Positions 37,099 to 46,961 are shown, numbered from the stretch's first letter. The stretch: 64,000 nt of DNA from Pseudomonas sp. Irchel s3h14 (GCF_900187425.1 NZ_FYDJ01000001.1:434001-498000), one strand, 5' to 3'. Notes: a model not told the origin generated them from the letters alone. Program-made: numbers and translations.

Positions 37099-39378
37099 AT
37101 GCTCAATACGCTGCGCAAGATCGTCCAGGAAGTTAACTCCGCCAAGGATCTCAAGGCGGCGTTGGGGATTATTGTGTTGCGCGTCAAAGAGGCCATGGGC
37201 AGCCAGGTCTGCTCGGTCTACCTGCTTGACCCTGAGACCAACCGCTTCGTGCTGATGGCCACCGAGGGCTTGAACAAGCGCTCGATCGGCAAAGTCAGCA
37301 TGGCACCCAACGAAGGTCTGGTTGGCCTGGTCGGCACGCGTGAAGAACCCCTGAACCTCGAAAACGCCGCGGATCACCCGCGCTACCGCTACTTCGCCGA
37401 GACCGGTGAAGAGCGCTACGCCTCATTCCTCGGGGCGCCGATCATTCACCACCGCCGCGTCGTCGGCGTGTTGGTCATTCAGCAAAAGGAACGTCGCCAG
37501 TTCGACGAAGGTGAAGAAGCCTTCCTCGTGACCATGAGCGCGCAGCTCGCCGGCGTTATCGCCCACGCCGAAGCCACCGGTTCGATCCGGGGTCTGGGCC
37601 GTCAGGGCAAGGGCATTCAGGAAGCCAAGTTCATCGGCGTACCGGGTTCGCCGGGTGCGGCGGTCGGTACCGCGGTGGTCATGCTGCCGCCGGCCGATCT
37701 GGATGTGGTGCCCGACAAAACCATCACCGACATCACCGCCGAACTCGGGTTGTTCAAGACAGCTATCGAAGGCGTGCGCGCCGACATGCGCGCCTTGTCG
37801 GCCAAGCTCGCGAACCAGTTGCGCCCGGAAGAGCGCGCGCTGTTCGATGTCTACTTGATGATGCTCGACGATGCCTCGCTCGGCAGCGAAATCACCACCG
37901 TGATCAAGACCGGTCAGTGGGCCCAGGGCGCGTTGCGTCAGGTGGTCACCGAGCACGTCAACCGTTTCGAATTGATGGACGACGCCTATCTGCGTGAGCG
38001 CGCCTCCGACGTCAAAGACCTCGGCCGGCGCTTGCTGGCTTATCTGCAGGAAGAGCGTCAACAGACCCTGGTCTACCCCGACAACACCATCCTGATCAGC
38101 GAAGAACTGACGCCGGCAATGCTCGGCGAGGTGCCGGAAGGCAAGCTGGTCGGTCTGGTGTCGGTACTCGGTTCCGGCAACTCCCACGTGGCGATCCTGG
38201 CGCGAGCCATGGGTATCCCGACGGTGATGGGCCTGGTCGACTTGCCGTATTCCAAGGTCGACGGCATCCAGATGATCGTCGACGGCTACCACGGCGAGGT
38301 CTACACCAACCCCAGCGAAGTGTTGCGCAAGCAGTTCGCCGAAGTGGTCGAGGAAGAGAAGCAACTGGCCCTCGGGCTGGATGCACTGCGTGACTTGCCG
38401 TGCGTGACCCTCGATGGTCACCGCATGCCGCTGTGGGTCAACACCGGCCTGCTGGCGGACGTGGCGCGAGCGCAGAAGCGTGGCGCTGAAGGCGTTGGCC
38501 TGTACCGCACCGAAGTGCCGTTCATGATCAACCAGCGCTTCCCGAGTGAAAAAGAGCAGTTGGCGATTTATCGCGAGCAACTCGCCGCGTTCCACCCGCA
38601 ACCGGTGACCATGCGCAGCCTGGACATTGGTGGCGACAAGTCGCTGTCGTACTTCCCGATCAAGGAAGACAACCCGTTCCTCGGCTGGCGCGGTATTCGC
38701 GTCACGCTCGACCACCCGGAAATTTTCCTGGTGCAGACCCGCGCCATGCTCAAGGCCAGCGAAGGCTTGAACAATCTGCGGATTCTGCTGCCGATGATCT
38801 CCGGCACCCACGAGCTGGAAGAAGCCCTGCACCTGATTCACCGGGCCTGGGGCGAAGTCCGCGACGAAGGCTGTGACGTGCCTATGCCGCCGATCGGCGT
38901 GATGATCGAAATTCCGGCGGCGGTTTATCAGACCAAGGAGCTGGCGCGGCAAGTGGACTTCCTGTCGGTCGGCTCCAACGACCTGACCCAGTACTTGTTG
39001 GCGGTGGACCGAAACAACCCGCGGGTAGCCGACCTCTACGACTACCTGCACCCAGCGGTGCTGCAAGCCCTTCAGAGCGTGGTGCGTGATGCTCATGCCG
39101 AAGGCAAGCCAGTAAGTATCTGCGGTGAGATGGCCGGCGATCCGGCAGCGGCGGTGCTGTTGATGGCGATGGGCTTCGACAGCCTGTCGATGAACGCCAC
39201 CAACTTGCCGAAAGTGAAGTGGATGCTGCGTCAGATCAACCTGAGCAAGGCCAAGGAATTGCTCGCCGAGCTGATGACCATAGACAACCCGCAAGTTATC
39301 CACAGCTCGCTGCAACTGGCGCTGAAGAACCTTGGGTTGGCGCGGATGATTAATCCGGCTTCGGCGAAAACCCTCTAA
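37099..39378 (+). CDS. ptsP: PTS-Ntr enzyme I, PtsP (EI-Ntr)
   Basis: A 759-residue phosphoenolpyruvate-protein phosphotransferase that starts the nitrogen-related PTS relay to NPr and EIIA-Ntr. An N-terminal GAF domain (residues 1-150) is followed by the enzyme I domains. The phospho-histidine is in GSGNSHVAILARAMGIP and the PEP-binding region includes GVGLYRTEVPFM and SLDIGGDKSL. ATG 37099 gives the usual length; upstream in-frame starts lie inside rppH. Confidence 0.95.
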   Translation: MLNTLRKIVQEVNSAKDLKAALGIIVLRVKEAMGSQVCSVYLLDPETNRFVLMATEGLNKRSIGKVSMAPNEGLVGLVGTREEPLNLENAADHPRYRYFAETGEERYASFLGAPIIHHRRVVGVLVIQQKERRQFDEGEEAFLVTMSAQLAGVIAHAEATGSIRGLGRQGKGIQEAKFIGVPGSPGAAVGTAVVMLPPADLDVVPDKTITDITAELGLFKTAIEGVRADMRALSAKLANQLRPEERALFDVYLMMLDDASLGSEITTVIKTGQWAQGALRQVVTEHVNRFELMDDAYLRERASDVKDLGRRLLAYLQEERQQTLVYPDNTILISEELTPAMLGEVPEGKLVGLVSVLGSGNSHVAILARAMGIPTVMGLVDLPYSKVDGIQMIVDGYHGEVYTNPSEVLRKQFAEVVEEEKQLALGLDALRDLPCVTLDGHRMPLWVNTGLLADVARAQKRGAEGVGLYRTEVPFMINQRFPSEKEQLAIYREQLAAFHPQPVTMRSLDIGGDKSLSYFPIKEDNPFLGWRGIRVTLDHPEIFLVQTRAMLKASEGLNNLRILLPMISGTHELEEALHLIHRAWGEVRDEGCDVPMPPIGVMIEIPAAVYQTKELARQVDFLSVGSNDLTQYLLAVDRNNPRVADLYDYLHPAVLQALQSVVRDAHAEGKPVSICGEMAGDPAAAVLLMAMGFDSLSMNATNLPKVKWMLRQINLSKAKELLAELMTIDNPQVIHSSLQLALKNLGLARMINPASAKTL

Positions 39379-39393
39379 ACGTTCAGCGGCCCC

Positions 39394-39468
39394 TTCGCGA
39401 GCAAGCCCGCTCCCACATTGGATTTGTGATCGACACAGATCCAATGTGGGAGCGGGCTTGCTCGCGAA
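39394..39468. repeat. REP doublet (family A, TGGGAGCGGG subtype)
   Basis: Arms TTCGCGAGCAAGCCCGCTCC and complement, extended outward by CCCC/GGGG. Between the convergent ptsP and NRDE-family genes. Confidence 0.92.
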
Positions 39469-39492
39469 GGGGCCAGACCAGACAACACCAAT

Positions 39493-40239
39493 CTAAACCC
39501 GCACCTCAACCTCCCCCAAATGCCCGCCATACGGCCCAAAACTCCGTTCAACCATCCACCGCGTCCCATCCGCCTGAACAATCAGCGCCGTACTCGCTCG
39601 CGTCCCATAAGTCGGACTGGCAATAAACACACTCGACAGCAACGTCTCGGTGGCCAACCCGACCCCGGTATCCGGCAATTCGGCAAAGGGCGCAGTCTGC
39701 GGATCATTCAGCAACGCCAATAAAGCCTGAGGTTGCGGATCGTCCAGCACCTCCTCCAGCGCTGCCCGTGCCTTGAGCAGTTTCGGCCACGGCGTATCCA
39801 GCCCCGCATTCGACAAACCATAAACCCCCGGTGGCAGCATCACCGCCTCAGTCTCCCGGGCATTGAAGTGCCACAGTTCGTTGGAATTACCGACCAGCAG
39901 GTTAAATCCGGCATATTCCAGCGAACGTCCGCCAACGTCCGCCAAGTAGTCATCTATCGGCATATCCCCGCTAAGAAATCGCGCCACAAGCTCCCCCCGC
40001 GACTTGCGCGCGGGCGGCTGATGCGGATCGCGGATATTGGTCAGTGCGGCGAAGCGTCCATTGGCGCCAACACCGAGCCAGGTGCCTCCCGCCTCCAGAT
40101 CGCGTCCGGCATGCACGTGCGGTGCTTCGGGCCATTGCGCCAGGGGCAGGCTGGGCCGTGCATAGAATTCGTCGCGGTTGGCCGCCACGATCAGCGGCTG
40201 GGCGTGACCCGGTCGCCAAGCGAAAACAATCAGGCACAT
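39493..40239 (-). CDS. NRDE-family (TANGO2-like) protein
   Basis: A 248-residue protein with Cys2 right after the initiator Met (MCLIVFAWRPG) and the name-giving ANRDEFYARP. These are marks of an N-terminal-nucleophile-like fold found in bacteria and in human TANGO2. Enzymatic activity is unproven; roles in haem or lipid handling have been proposed for the eukaryotic family. Divergent from the TauE/SafE gene. Confidence 0.88.
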   Translation of the reverse strand: MCLIVFAWRPGHAQPLIVAANRDEFYARPSLPLAQWPEAPHVHAGRDLEAGGTWLGVGANGRFAALTNIRDPHQPPARKSRGELVARFLSGDMPIDDYLADVGGRSLEYAGFNLLVGNSNELWHFNARETEAVMLPPGVYGLSNAGLDTPWPKLLKARAALEEVLDDPQPQALLALLNDPQTAPFAELPDTGVGLATETLLSSVFIASPTYGTRASTALIVQADGTRWMVERSFGPYGGHLGEVEVRV

Positions 40240-40359
40240 AAGGTAGTCCTTGTGTGTTTTCTGCCCACTCTACTCAGTCATCGTGTGGGTATCCATCGCC
40301 ATCCAGTGGAGCTTGAGGCCATGCATCCGTTACCATGCCGCTCTCATTTGGGGATGCAC

Positions 40360-41142
40360 ATGGAATTTCTGCTCTATCTGGCGCTCGGCGCCTGCGCAGG
40401 TGTGCTGGCCGGGCTGTTCGGGGTCGGCGGCGGGATCATTATCGTTCCGGTGCTGGTTTACAGTTTCAAGCTGCAAGGGTTCGATCCGTCGATCCTCACG
40501 CACCTGGCGGTCGGCACGTCCCTGGCGACAATCATATTTACCTCGGTCAATGCGATCCGCGAACATCATCGCCGCGGTGCTGTGCGTTGGCCGATTTTTG
40601 CCTGGATGACCCTCGGTATTCTCATCGGTGCCGGTTTCGGCGCGCTGACGGCTGAAGCGATCTCCGGGCCCAACCTGCAGAAAATCATTGGCGTCTTTGC
40701 GCTGGTCATCGCTGCGCAGCTGGCACTGGATTTCAAACCCAAGGCCAGCCGAACGGTGCCGGGTAAAGTCGGTCTGACCGTGGCCGGCAGTGTGATTGGC
40801 TGGGCCTCGGCGATTTTCGGGATTGGCGGCGGTTCGCTGACGGTGCCGTTCCTGACCTGGCGCAGCGTACCGATGCAGCAAGCCGTGGCGACTTCATCCG
40901 CCTGCGGCTTGCCGATTGCCTTGTCCAGTGCATTATTTTTCATGATTCTGGGCTGGCATGATCCATTGCTGCCGGCCCATAGTCTCGGTTTTGTTTATTT
41001 GCCGGCGTTGCTGGGGATCGCCCTGACCAGCATGTTTTTCGCCCGACTCGGCGCCCGACTGGCCCACAGCCTGTCGCCGAAGTTGCTGAAAAGACTGTTC
41101 GCCGCTTTGCTGTTCTGCGTGGGCCTGAATTTCCTGCTCTGA
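40360..41142 (+). CDS. TauE/SafE-family membrane transporter
   Basis: A 260-residue integral membrane protein with about eight helices and two glycine-rich repeats, GLFGVGGGIIIVPVLV and IFGIGGGSLTVPFLTW, the family signature. Members export sulfonates or sulfite, or other anions. ATG 40360 (MEFLLYLALGACAG) is preferred; an ATG two codons earlier has GGGG too close. It precedes lgt by 81 bases. Confidence 0.9.
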   Translation: MEFLLYLALGACAGVLAGLFGVGGGIIIVPVLVYSFKLQGFDPSILTHLAVGTSLATIIFTSVNAIREHHRRGAVRWPIFAWMTLGILIGAGFGALTAEAISGPNLQKIIGVFALVIAAQLALDFKPKASRTVPGKVGLTVAGSVIGWASAIFGIGGGSLTVPFLTWRSVPMQQAVATSSACGLPIALSSALFFMILGWHDPLLPAHSLGFVYLPALLGIALTSMFFARLGARLAHSLSPKLLKRLFAALLFCVGLNFLL

Positions 41143-41223
41143 CGCACCGCAATCCTGACTTAATCCTGGCGTGACAGCGTCGCCCGGGAATTTTAAAGGT
41201 TTCAACTCTAACAAGGAGTCGCA

Positions 41224-42030
41224 ATGCTGCCTTACCCGCAGATCGACCCGGTGGCATTGGCCATCGGTCCGCTGAAAATCCACTGGTACGGCTTGATGTA
41301 CCTGATCGGCATCGGCGGCGCCTGGCTGCTGGCGTCGCGCCGGTTGAACCGCTTCGACCCGACCTGGAGTAAAGAGAAACTCTCCGACATGGTGTTCTGG
41401 ATGTCGATGGGGGTCATTGTCGGCGGCCGCTTGGGTTATGTGCTGTTCTACGATCTGAGTGCTTACCTCGCCAACCCGCTGTTGATTTTTGAAGTGTGGA
41501 AGGGCGGCATGTCGTTCCACGGCGGCTTCATCGGCGTGATGTTGGCCGCGTTGTGGTTCGGTAAAAAGAACGGCAAGTCGTTCTTCCAGCTGATGGACTT
41601 CGTCGCACCGATGGTGCCGATCGGTCTGGGCGCCGGACGTATTGGCAACTTCATCAACGCCGAGTTGTGGGGCAAGGCCACCGATGTGCCGTGGGCGATG
41701 GTCTTCCCGACCGATCCGGCGCAACTGGCGCGTCACCCGTCGCAGCTGTACCAGTTCGCCCTCGAAGGCGTGGCGCTGTTCGCCATTCTCTGGTTGTTCT
41801 CGCGCAAGCCGCGGCCGACCATGGCAGTGTCCGGGATGTTCGCGCTGTTCTATGGCATTTTCCGTTTCATCGTCGAATTCGTCCGGGTGCCGGACGCGCA
41901 ACTGGGCTATCTGGCCTGGAACTGGCTGACCATGGGTCAGGTACTGTGCGTACCGATGGTCGTCGGCGGTCTGTACTTGATCTGGCTGGCGTATCACCGT
42001 GCACCGGCGGCTCCAGCGGCAGCTGTATAA
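41224..42030 (+). CDS. lgt: Prolipoprotein diacylglyceryl transferase Lgt
   Basis: A 268-residue membrane enzyme that transfers diacylglycerol to the lipobox Cys of prolipoproteins. It has [10 protein letters not shown] with the essential His and the signature [21 protein letters not shown] is eight bases before the ATG. Followed by thyA in 48 bases, a common gamma-proteobacterial pair. Confidence 0.96.
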   Translation: MLPYPQIDPVALAIGPLKIHWYGLMYLIGIGGAWLLASRRLNRFDPTWSKEKLSDMVFWMSMGVIVGGRLGYVLFYDLSAYLANPLLIFEVWKGGMSFHGGFIGVMLAALWFGKKNGKSFFQLMDFVAPMVPIGLGAGRIGNFINAELWGKATDVPWAMVFPTDPAQLARHPSQLYQFALEGVALFAILWLFSRKPRPTMAVSGMFALFYGIFRFIVEFVRVPDAQLGYLAWNWLTMGQVLCVPMVVGGLYLIWLAYHRAPAAPAAAV

Positions 42031-42078
42031 ATTCGAATCCCGGGGCGACGGTCCCGGGTTCAAGGACACAGGTAACTC

Positions 42079-43050
42079 ATGAAGCAATATCTCGAACTGG
42101 TCGCCCACGTCATCAAGAACGGCACCAAGCAGGCCAACCGCACCGGCGTGAACACCATCAGCTTCCCTGGCGCGATGCTGCGTTATGACCTGAAGGAAGG
42201 TTTCCCGGCGATCACCACGCGCAAGATGGCCTTCAAATCGGCCATCGGCGAGATGTGTGGTTTTCTGCGCGGGGTGAACAACGCCGCCGAATTCCGTGCG
42301 CTGGGCTGCAAGGTCTGGGATCAGAACGCCAACGAAAACGCCCAGTGGCTGGCCAACCCGTTCCGTCAGGGCGAAGATGACCTCGGCGAGATCTACGGCG
42401 TGCAATGGCGCAAATGGCCGGCGTACAAGCAGATCCCGGTCAGCAACCAGGCCGCCATCGAGCAGACCCTGAGCCAAGGTTATCGTCAGATTGCTGAAGG
42501 CGAAGAGGGCGGTCAGGCTTACGTGGTGCTGTACAAGGCGATCGACCAGATCCGCCAGTGCGTCGACACCATCATCAAAGACCCGGGCAGCCGCCGCATT
42601 CTGTTCCACGGCTGGAACGTCGCCCAGCTCGATGAAATGGCTTTGCCGCCGTGCCATCTGCTGTACCAGTTCCACCCGAATGTCGAGACGAAGGAAATCT
42701 CCCTGACCCTCTACATCCGTTCGAACGACCTGGGCCTGGGCACGCCGTTCAACCTCACCGAAGGCGCCGCGCTGCTGAGCCTGATCGGTCGCTTGACCGG
42801 CTACACGCCGCGCTGGTTCACCTATTTCATCGGTGATGCCCACGTCTACGAAAACCATTTGGACATGCTGAATGAACAGCTCAAGCGCGAGCCGTTCCCG
42901 ATGCCGAAACTGGTGATTAGTGATCGTGTGCCGGAATTTGCCAAGACCGGTGTGTATCAGCCGGAGTGGCTGGAGTTGATCGAGCCGAGCGATTTCTCGC
43001 TGGAAGGCTACGAGCACCACGCGCCAATGACTGCGCCGATGGCGGTCTAA
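42079..43050 (+). CDS. thyA: Thymidylate synthase ThyA (long form)
   Basis: A 323-residue enzyme that methylates dUMP with methylene-tetrahydrofolate. The catalytic Cys is in [11 protein letters not shown], and [13 protein letters not shown] and DAHVYENHL are conserved dUMP/folate contacts. It is about 55 residues longer than the E. coli enzyme because of an insert between [11 protein letters not shown] and the [10 protein letters not shown] region, as in some Gram-positive forms. The folA product downstream in the window recycles its dihydrofolate. Confidence 0.95.
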   Translation: MKQYLELVAHVIKNGTKQANRTGVNTISFPGAMLRYDLKEGFPAITTRKMAFKSAIGEMCGFLRGVNNAAEFRALGCKVWDQNANENAQWLANPFRQGEDDLGEIYGVQWRKWPAYKQIPVSNQAAIEQTLSQGYRQIAEGEEGGQAYVVLYKAIDQIRQCVDTIIKDPGSRRILFHGWNVAQLDEMALPPCHLLYQFHPNVETKEISLTLYIRSNDLGLGTPFNLTEGAALLSLIGRLTGYTPRWFTYFIGDAHVYENHLDMLNEQLKREPFPMPKLVISDRVPEFAKTGVYQPEWLELIEPSDFSLEGYEHHAPMTAPMAV

Positions 43051-43066
43051 GCCTTAACACCGACCA

Positions 43067-43176
43067 AATGTGGGAGCGGGCTTGCTCGCGAATGCGTCGT
43101 GTCAGTCAACGATGATGTCGACTGGCATACCGCTTTCGCGAGCAAGTCGGATCGCCGCACCGCCGCTCCCACATTT
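43067..43176. repeat. REP doublet (family A) with a 16-base insert in the right arm
   Basis: Left arm AAATGTGGGAGCGGGCTTGC is normal. The right arm TTTCGCGAGCAAG is broken by TCGGATCGCCGCACCG before it resumes CCGCTCCCACATTT. The same insert occurs at 50998-51078 and, diverged, at 60134-60238. Confidence 0.9.
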
Positions 43177-43190
43177 GATTTTCGGTGGCC

Positions 43191-43640
43191 TTAGTGACCG
43201 TGGCTTCTCCCTACATGAGAATGCTCAACCTCCGTCGCCACAACCCCGCCGCTGACCTCCAACCGCTGCAAAATCCCGCACTGATCAATATCCGGCCCTT
43301 CGCTGCAACGTTGGCGCAGGTCGAGCAGTTGTGTCTGCAACGCCAGCAACCCATCGATCCGCGCCTTGACGTGATGAATGTGTTCGTCGATCAACGCATT
43401 CACGCTTTCACACTGATCCTGCGGACTGTCACGCAGGGCCAGCAGGCTGCGGATTTCTTCCAGCGTCATGTCGAGGGTGCGGCAGTTGCGGATGAAGGTC
43501 AGGCGCTCGGCATGAGCCTGGGTGTAGACGCGGTAGTTACCGTCGCTGCGGGCCGGTTCCGGCAGCAGGTTTTCGCGCTCGTAGTAGCGGATGGTTTCCA
43601 CGGCGCAGTCAGTGAGTTTGGCCAGTTCTCCGATCTTCAT
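43191..43640 (-). CDS. cadR: MerR-family heavy-metal regulator CadR
   Basis: A 149-residue MerR regulator: helix-turn-helix MKIGELAKLTDCAVETIRYYE, dimerisation helix, and metal-binding C-terminus with Cys in RCSEGPDIDQC plus a His-rich tail HSHVGRSHGH typical of CadR. It should respond to Cd(II), Zn(II) or Pb(II) and activate the divergent cadA. The ATG at 43640 begins the conserved MerR start; the longer frame crosses the operator. Confidence 0.92.
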   Translation of the reverse strand: MKIGELAKLTDCAVETIRYYERENLLPEPARSDGNYRVYTQAHAERLTFIRNCRTLDMTLEEIRSLLALRDSPQDQCESVNALIDEHIHHVKARIDGLLALQTQLLDLRQRCSEGPDIDQCGILQRLEVSGGVVATEVEHSHVGRSHGH

Positions 43641-43663
43641 GACGGCAATCTCCAAATAGGTGC

Positions 43664-43694
43664 TTGACCCTATAGTGGCTACAGGGTCTTTACT
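43664..43694 (+). promoter_or_regulatory. MerR-type operator/promoter of cadA
   Basis: -35 TTGACC at 43664-43669 and -10 TTTACT at 43689-43694, separated by an over-long 19-base spacer. The spacer holds the interrupted palindrome ACCCTATAG ... CTACAGGGT, whose arms begin ACCCT and end AGGGT, at 43667-43687. This is the classical layout in which a MerR-type activator untwists the spacer. Confidence 0.9.
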
Positions 43695-43725
43695 TGGCAA
43701 CAGGCACCTTTCCGGACGCGACCCA

Positions 43726-45990
43726 ATGAGCGATTCCCTTCACACGCACAAACCCGAAGACGGGCATAATCACGATCACAAGCTGCAGCCTGTGCAGAAG
43801 AAGCATGACCACGGCGGCCACGGGGATTCCTGCTGTTCCTCAAAAGTGGCGGCACCGTCGCTGATCAAATTGAGCGAAACCCCAACGGCCGGCGCACGGC
43901 TGAGCAGCTTCCGCATCGACGCCATGGATTGCCCGACCGAGCAGACGCTGATCGAGAACAAACTCGGCAAACTCGTCGGCGTGCAGCAACTGGAATTCAA
44001 CCTGATCAACCGCGTGTTGGGCGTCACCCATGATCTGCCGAACACCGCGCCGATCATCGACGCCATCAAGTCCCTCGGCATGCAGGCCGAGCCGCTGGAA
44101 CAGGGCGTTGAACCGCCAGCGCCGGCCCCCGAGAAAAAGCCCTGGTGGCCCTTGGCGCTGTCGGGTGTTGGCGCACTGCTCGCAGAAGTTATCCACTTCA
44201 CCAACGCTGCGCCGAACTGGGTCGTGGCAGTCATTGCGTTGATCTCGATCCTCAGCGGCGGCCTCGGCACCTATAAGAAGGGCTGGATCGCACTTAAAAA
44301 CCTCAACCTGAACATCAACGCACTGATGAGCATCGCGGTGACCGGCGCGATCCTGATCGGTCAGTGGCCGGAAGCGGCGATGGTGATGTTCCTGTTCACC
44401 GTGGCCGAGTTGATCGAAGCCAAGTCGCTGGACCGGGCGCGCAACGCCATCGGCGGCTTGATGCAGATGGCCCCGGAACAGGCCACGGTGCAGCAGGCTG
44501 ACGGCAGTTGGACCGAGCAGGACGTCAAAGCGATCGAGCTAGGCGCGCGAGTGCGGGTACGTCCCGGTGAGCGGATTGGTCTGGACGGTGAAGTGGTGGC
44601 TGGCAGTTCAACCATCGATCAGGCGCCGATCACCGGTGAAAGCTTGCCGGTGGAGAAGACTGTCGGCGACAAGGTTTTCGCCGGGACCATCAATCAGGCC
44701 GGTTCCCTGGAGTACTCGGTAACCGCAGCGGCCAACAACTCGACCCTGGCGCGAATCATCCACGCCGTCGAACAGGCCCAGGGTGCGCGGGCACCGACCC
44801 AGCGTTTCGTCGACAGCTTCTCGAAAATCTACACTCCGGCGGTGTTCATCCTGGCCCTCGCGGTGGCGGTGATTCCGCCACTGTTTATGGGCGCGCTGTG
44901 GTTCGACTGGATCTACCGGGCGTTGGTGTTGTTGGTGGTTGCCTGCCCATGTGCGCTGGTGATTTCCACCCCGGTGACCATTGTCAGCGGCCTCGCGGCG
45001 GCGGCGCGCAAAGGCATTCTGGTGAAGGGCGGCGTTTATCTGGAGGGCGGTTACAAGCTCGATTACCTGGCCTTGGACAAGACCGGCACGATCACACACG
45101 GCAAACCGGTGCAGACCGATTACCTGTCGCTTGATCCAACTGCCGATGAATTGGCCCCGGCGATTGCGGCGGCGCTGGCCGGTCGCTCCGATCACCCAGT
45201 GTCCTTGGCCATCGCCAACGCGGCTGTGGATAAACAATTCGCGCCGCTCGTTGTGGATAACTTCGAAGCGCTGGCCGGTCGCGGTGTGCGCGGCGAAATC
45301 AATGGTCAGGTTTACCACTTGGGTAATCACCGTTTAGTGGAAGAACTGAACCTGTGCTCGCCCGAACTGGAAGAAAAGCTGTTCGCGCTGGAGAAACAGG
45401 GCAAGTCCGTGGTGCTGCTGCTCGACAAATCCGGCCCATTGGCGCTGTTCGCCGTGGCCGACACCGTGAAAGAGTCCAGCCGCGAGGCGATCCAGCAACT
45501 GCACGACCTGGGCATCAAAACCCTGATGCTCACCGGCGACAACGTCCACACCGCTCAGGCGATTGCCGCGCAAGTCGGCATCGACGAAGCCAAGGGCGAT
45601 CTGCTGCCGACCGACAAGCTGCAAGCCATCGAAGCCCTTTATGCACGGGGCCATAACGTCGGCATGGTCGGCGACGGCATCAACGACGCACCGGCGCTGG
45701 CGCGAGCCGAGATCGGTTTTGCCATGGCGGCGGCGGGCACCGATACCGCCATCGAGACTGCCGATGTCGCCCTGATGGACGACGATCTGCGCAAGATTCC
45801 GACCTTCATCCGGCTGTCCCGACAAACCTCAAGCATCCTCAAACAGAACATTGCCCTGGCATTGGTCATCAAAGCGATCTTTCTTGGGGTAACCTTCGCC
45901 GGGATCGCCACCATGTGGATGGCGGTGTTCGCCGACATGGGCGTGAGTCTGTTGGTGGTGTTTAACGGTTTGCGCCTGCTGCGCAAATAG
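43726..45990 (+). CDS. cadA: Heavy-metal (Cd/Zn/Pb) P1B-type ATPase CadA
   Basis: A 754-residue efflux ATPase. The N-terminus (about residues 1-40) is His-rich (HNHDH, HDHGGHGD) and has CC; one heavy-metal domain follows with MDCPTEQ. Further on are TGESLPVEK, the transmembrane CPC in VVACPCALVIS, the phosphorylation site LDKTGTITHG, the SDHPVSLA His-Pro and MVGDGINDAPALA. The start at 43726 lies just after the mapped promoter; an upstream in-frame ATG at 43660 would lie within the operator. Confidence 0.95.
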   Translation: MSDSLHTHKPEDGHNHDHKLQPVQKKHDHGGHGDSCCSSKVAAPSLIKLSETPTAGARLSSFRIDAMDCPTEQTLIENKLGKLVGVQQLEFNLINRVLGVTHDLPNTAPIIDAIKSLGMQAEPLEQGVEPPAPAPEKKPWWPLALSGVGALLAEVIHFTNAAPNWVVAVIALISILSGGLGTYKKGWIALKNLNLNINALMSIAVTGAILIGQWPEAAMVMFLFTVAELIEAKSLDRARNAIGGLMQMAPEQATVQQADGSWTEQDVKAIELGARVRVRPGERIGLDGEVVAGSSTIDQAPITGESLPVEKTVGDKVFAGTINQAGSLEYSVTAAANNSTLARIIHAVEQAQGARAPTQRFVDSFSKIYTPAVFILALAVAVIPPLFMGALWFDWIYRALVLLVVACPCALVISTPVTIVSGLAAAARKGILVKGGVYLEGGYKLDYLALDKTGTITHGKPVQTDYLSLDPTADELAPAIAAALAGRSDHPVSLAIANAAVDKQFAPLVVDNFEALAGRGVRGEINGQVYHLGNHRLVEELNLCSPELEEKLFALEKQGKSVVLLLDKSGPLALFAVADTVKESSREAIQQLHDLGIKTLMLTGDNVHTAQAIAAQVGIDEAKGDLLPTDKLQAIEALYARGHNVGMVGDGINDAPALARAEIGFAMAAAGTDTAIETADVALMDDDLRKIPTFIRLSRQTSSILKQNIALALVIKAIFLGVTFAGIATMWMAVFADMGVSLLVVFNGLRLLRK

Positions 45991-46006
45991 ACGATGAGGA
46001 AAGGGT

Positions 46007-46870
46007 GTGCTGAGTGCCGAGCTGAAGGCGTTTTACATGGTTGCCCGCCTGGGCAGCATTACCCTGGCGGCGAAAAAACTCGGCCTGAGCCAACCCACGG
46101 TGACCACGCAGATTCGCAATCTGGAAAGTCAGTACTCGGTTGAGCTGTTCTACCGTGGCGGCCGCCGCCTCAGTGTCAGCGATGAAGGCGCGCGGTTGCT
46201 GCCGATGGTCAAGGCGCTGTTGCAGCAGGAAGCCGACATCGAGTTTTTCCTGCGTAACAGCGGTCAGGTCCAGGGCACGCTGCGCATTGCGGCCACGGCG
46301 CCTTACTACATCCTCGATCTGGTGAAGACCTTTCGCGAACGCTTGCCGCAGGTGGAAGTGTCAGTGGAGATCGGCAACTCCCAGCAGGTACTTGAAGCGC
46401 TGGAGGATTACCGGGTCGATATCGCTGCGTCTTCGCAGTTGCTCGATGATGCGCGGCTGATTCGCCGGGTGCTCGGCAGCGATCCGCTGGTGCTGGCGGT
46501 TCATCGCAATCATCCGCTGGCGGTCCACGACCATGTGCCGCTCAGTGCATTGGCCGGGCATACGTTATTGATGCGCGAAACGGGCTCGACCACTCGACGT
46601 CTGACCGAGGAATTGCTGGCTAGCGCCGGGGTGAGTTTCGGGCCTTTGTTGGAAATTGGCAGCCGTGAGTCGATTCGTGAGGCCGTGTTGCGCAACATTG
46701 GCATCAGCATCATTGCCCGGCAGGAAGTGCCGCATGATCCGCAACTGCGCGTGCTGACTATCGAGAATGCGCCGCAGATTCCCGAGTATTTGTACTGCCT
46801 CAAAGAGCGAAAAGGCGCGCGGCTGCCGGCGGCGTTTCTCGGCCTGGCGCAGGAAATGGCCCCGGCCTGA
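46007..46870 (+). CDS. LysR-family regulator, probably of 2-aminoethylphosphonate use
   Basis: A 287-residue LysR regulator: N-terminal winged helix (LKAFYMVARLGSITLAAKKLGLSQ) and a two-lobe effector domain. The overall sequence fits the LysR group that accompanies aminoethylphosphonate catabolism clusters. The start is a GTG at 46007 after GAGGAAAGG. It begins 17 bases after cadA but belongs by context to the importer genes that follow at 47095. Confidence 0.85.
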   Translation: MLSAELKAFYMVARLGSITLAAKKLGLSQPTVTTQIRNLESQYSVELFYRGGRRLSVSDEGARLLPMVKALLQQEADIEFFLRNSGQVQGTLRIAATAPYYILDLVKTFRERLPQVEVSVEIGNSQQVLEALEDYRVDIAASSQLLDDARLIRRVLGSDPLVLAVHRNHPLAVHDHVPLSALAGHTLLMRETGSTTRRLTEELLASAGVSFGPLLEIGSRESIREAVLRNIGISIIARQEVPHDPQLRVLTIENAPQIPEYLYCLKERKGARLPAAFLGLAQEMAPA

Positions 46871-46895
46871 AATCTCTATTGCCTGTTCTGGCCTC

Positions 46896-46961
46896 ATCGC
46901 GGGCAAGCCTTGCTCCTACAGGGGAATGCGGTCAACTGTAGGAGCAAGGCTTGCCCGCGAT
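46896..46961. repeat. REP doublet (family A, GCAAGGC subtype)
   Basis: Arms ATCGCGGGCAAGCCTTGCTC and complement with a short centre. It lies between the LysR gene and the importer genes. Confidence 0.9.

Noticed and set aside
37423..39444. Long minus-strand frame (about 673 codons) opposite ptsP
   Set aside because: Mirror frame of a conserved gene with biased codon third positions; no ribosome site or recognisable domain.
42030..42078. Terminator between lgt and thyA (CCCGGG stem)
   Set aside because: The stem is short, has no T-run, and the genes are likely one transcript.
40933..43020. Very long open frame on the minus strand (about 695 codons) opposite lgt and thyA
   Set aside because: It lies opposite strongly conserved genes, is rich in His, Arg, Gln and Asp as expected for mirrored GC-rich codons, and matches no family.
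43660..43725. Earlier start for CadA at 43660
   Set aside because: It would lie upstream of the -35/-10 of its own promoter and within the CadR operator.
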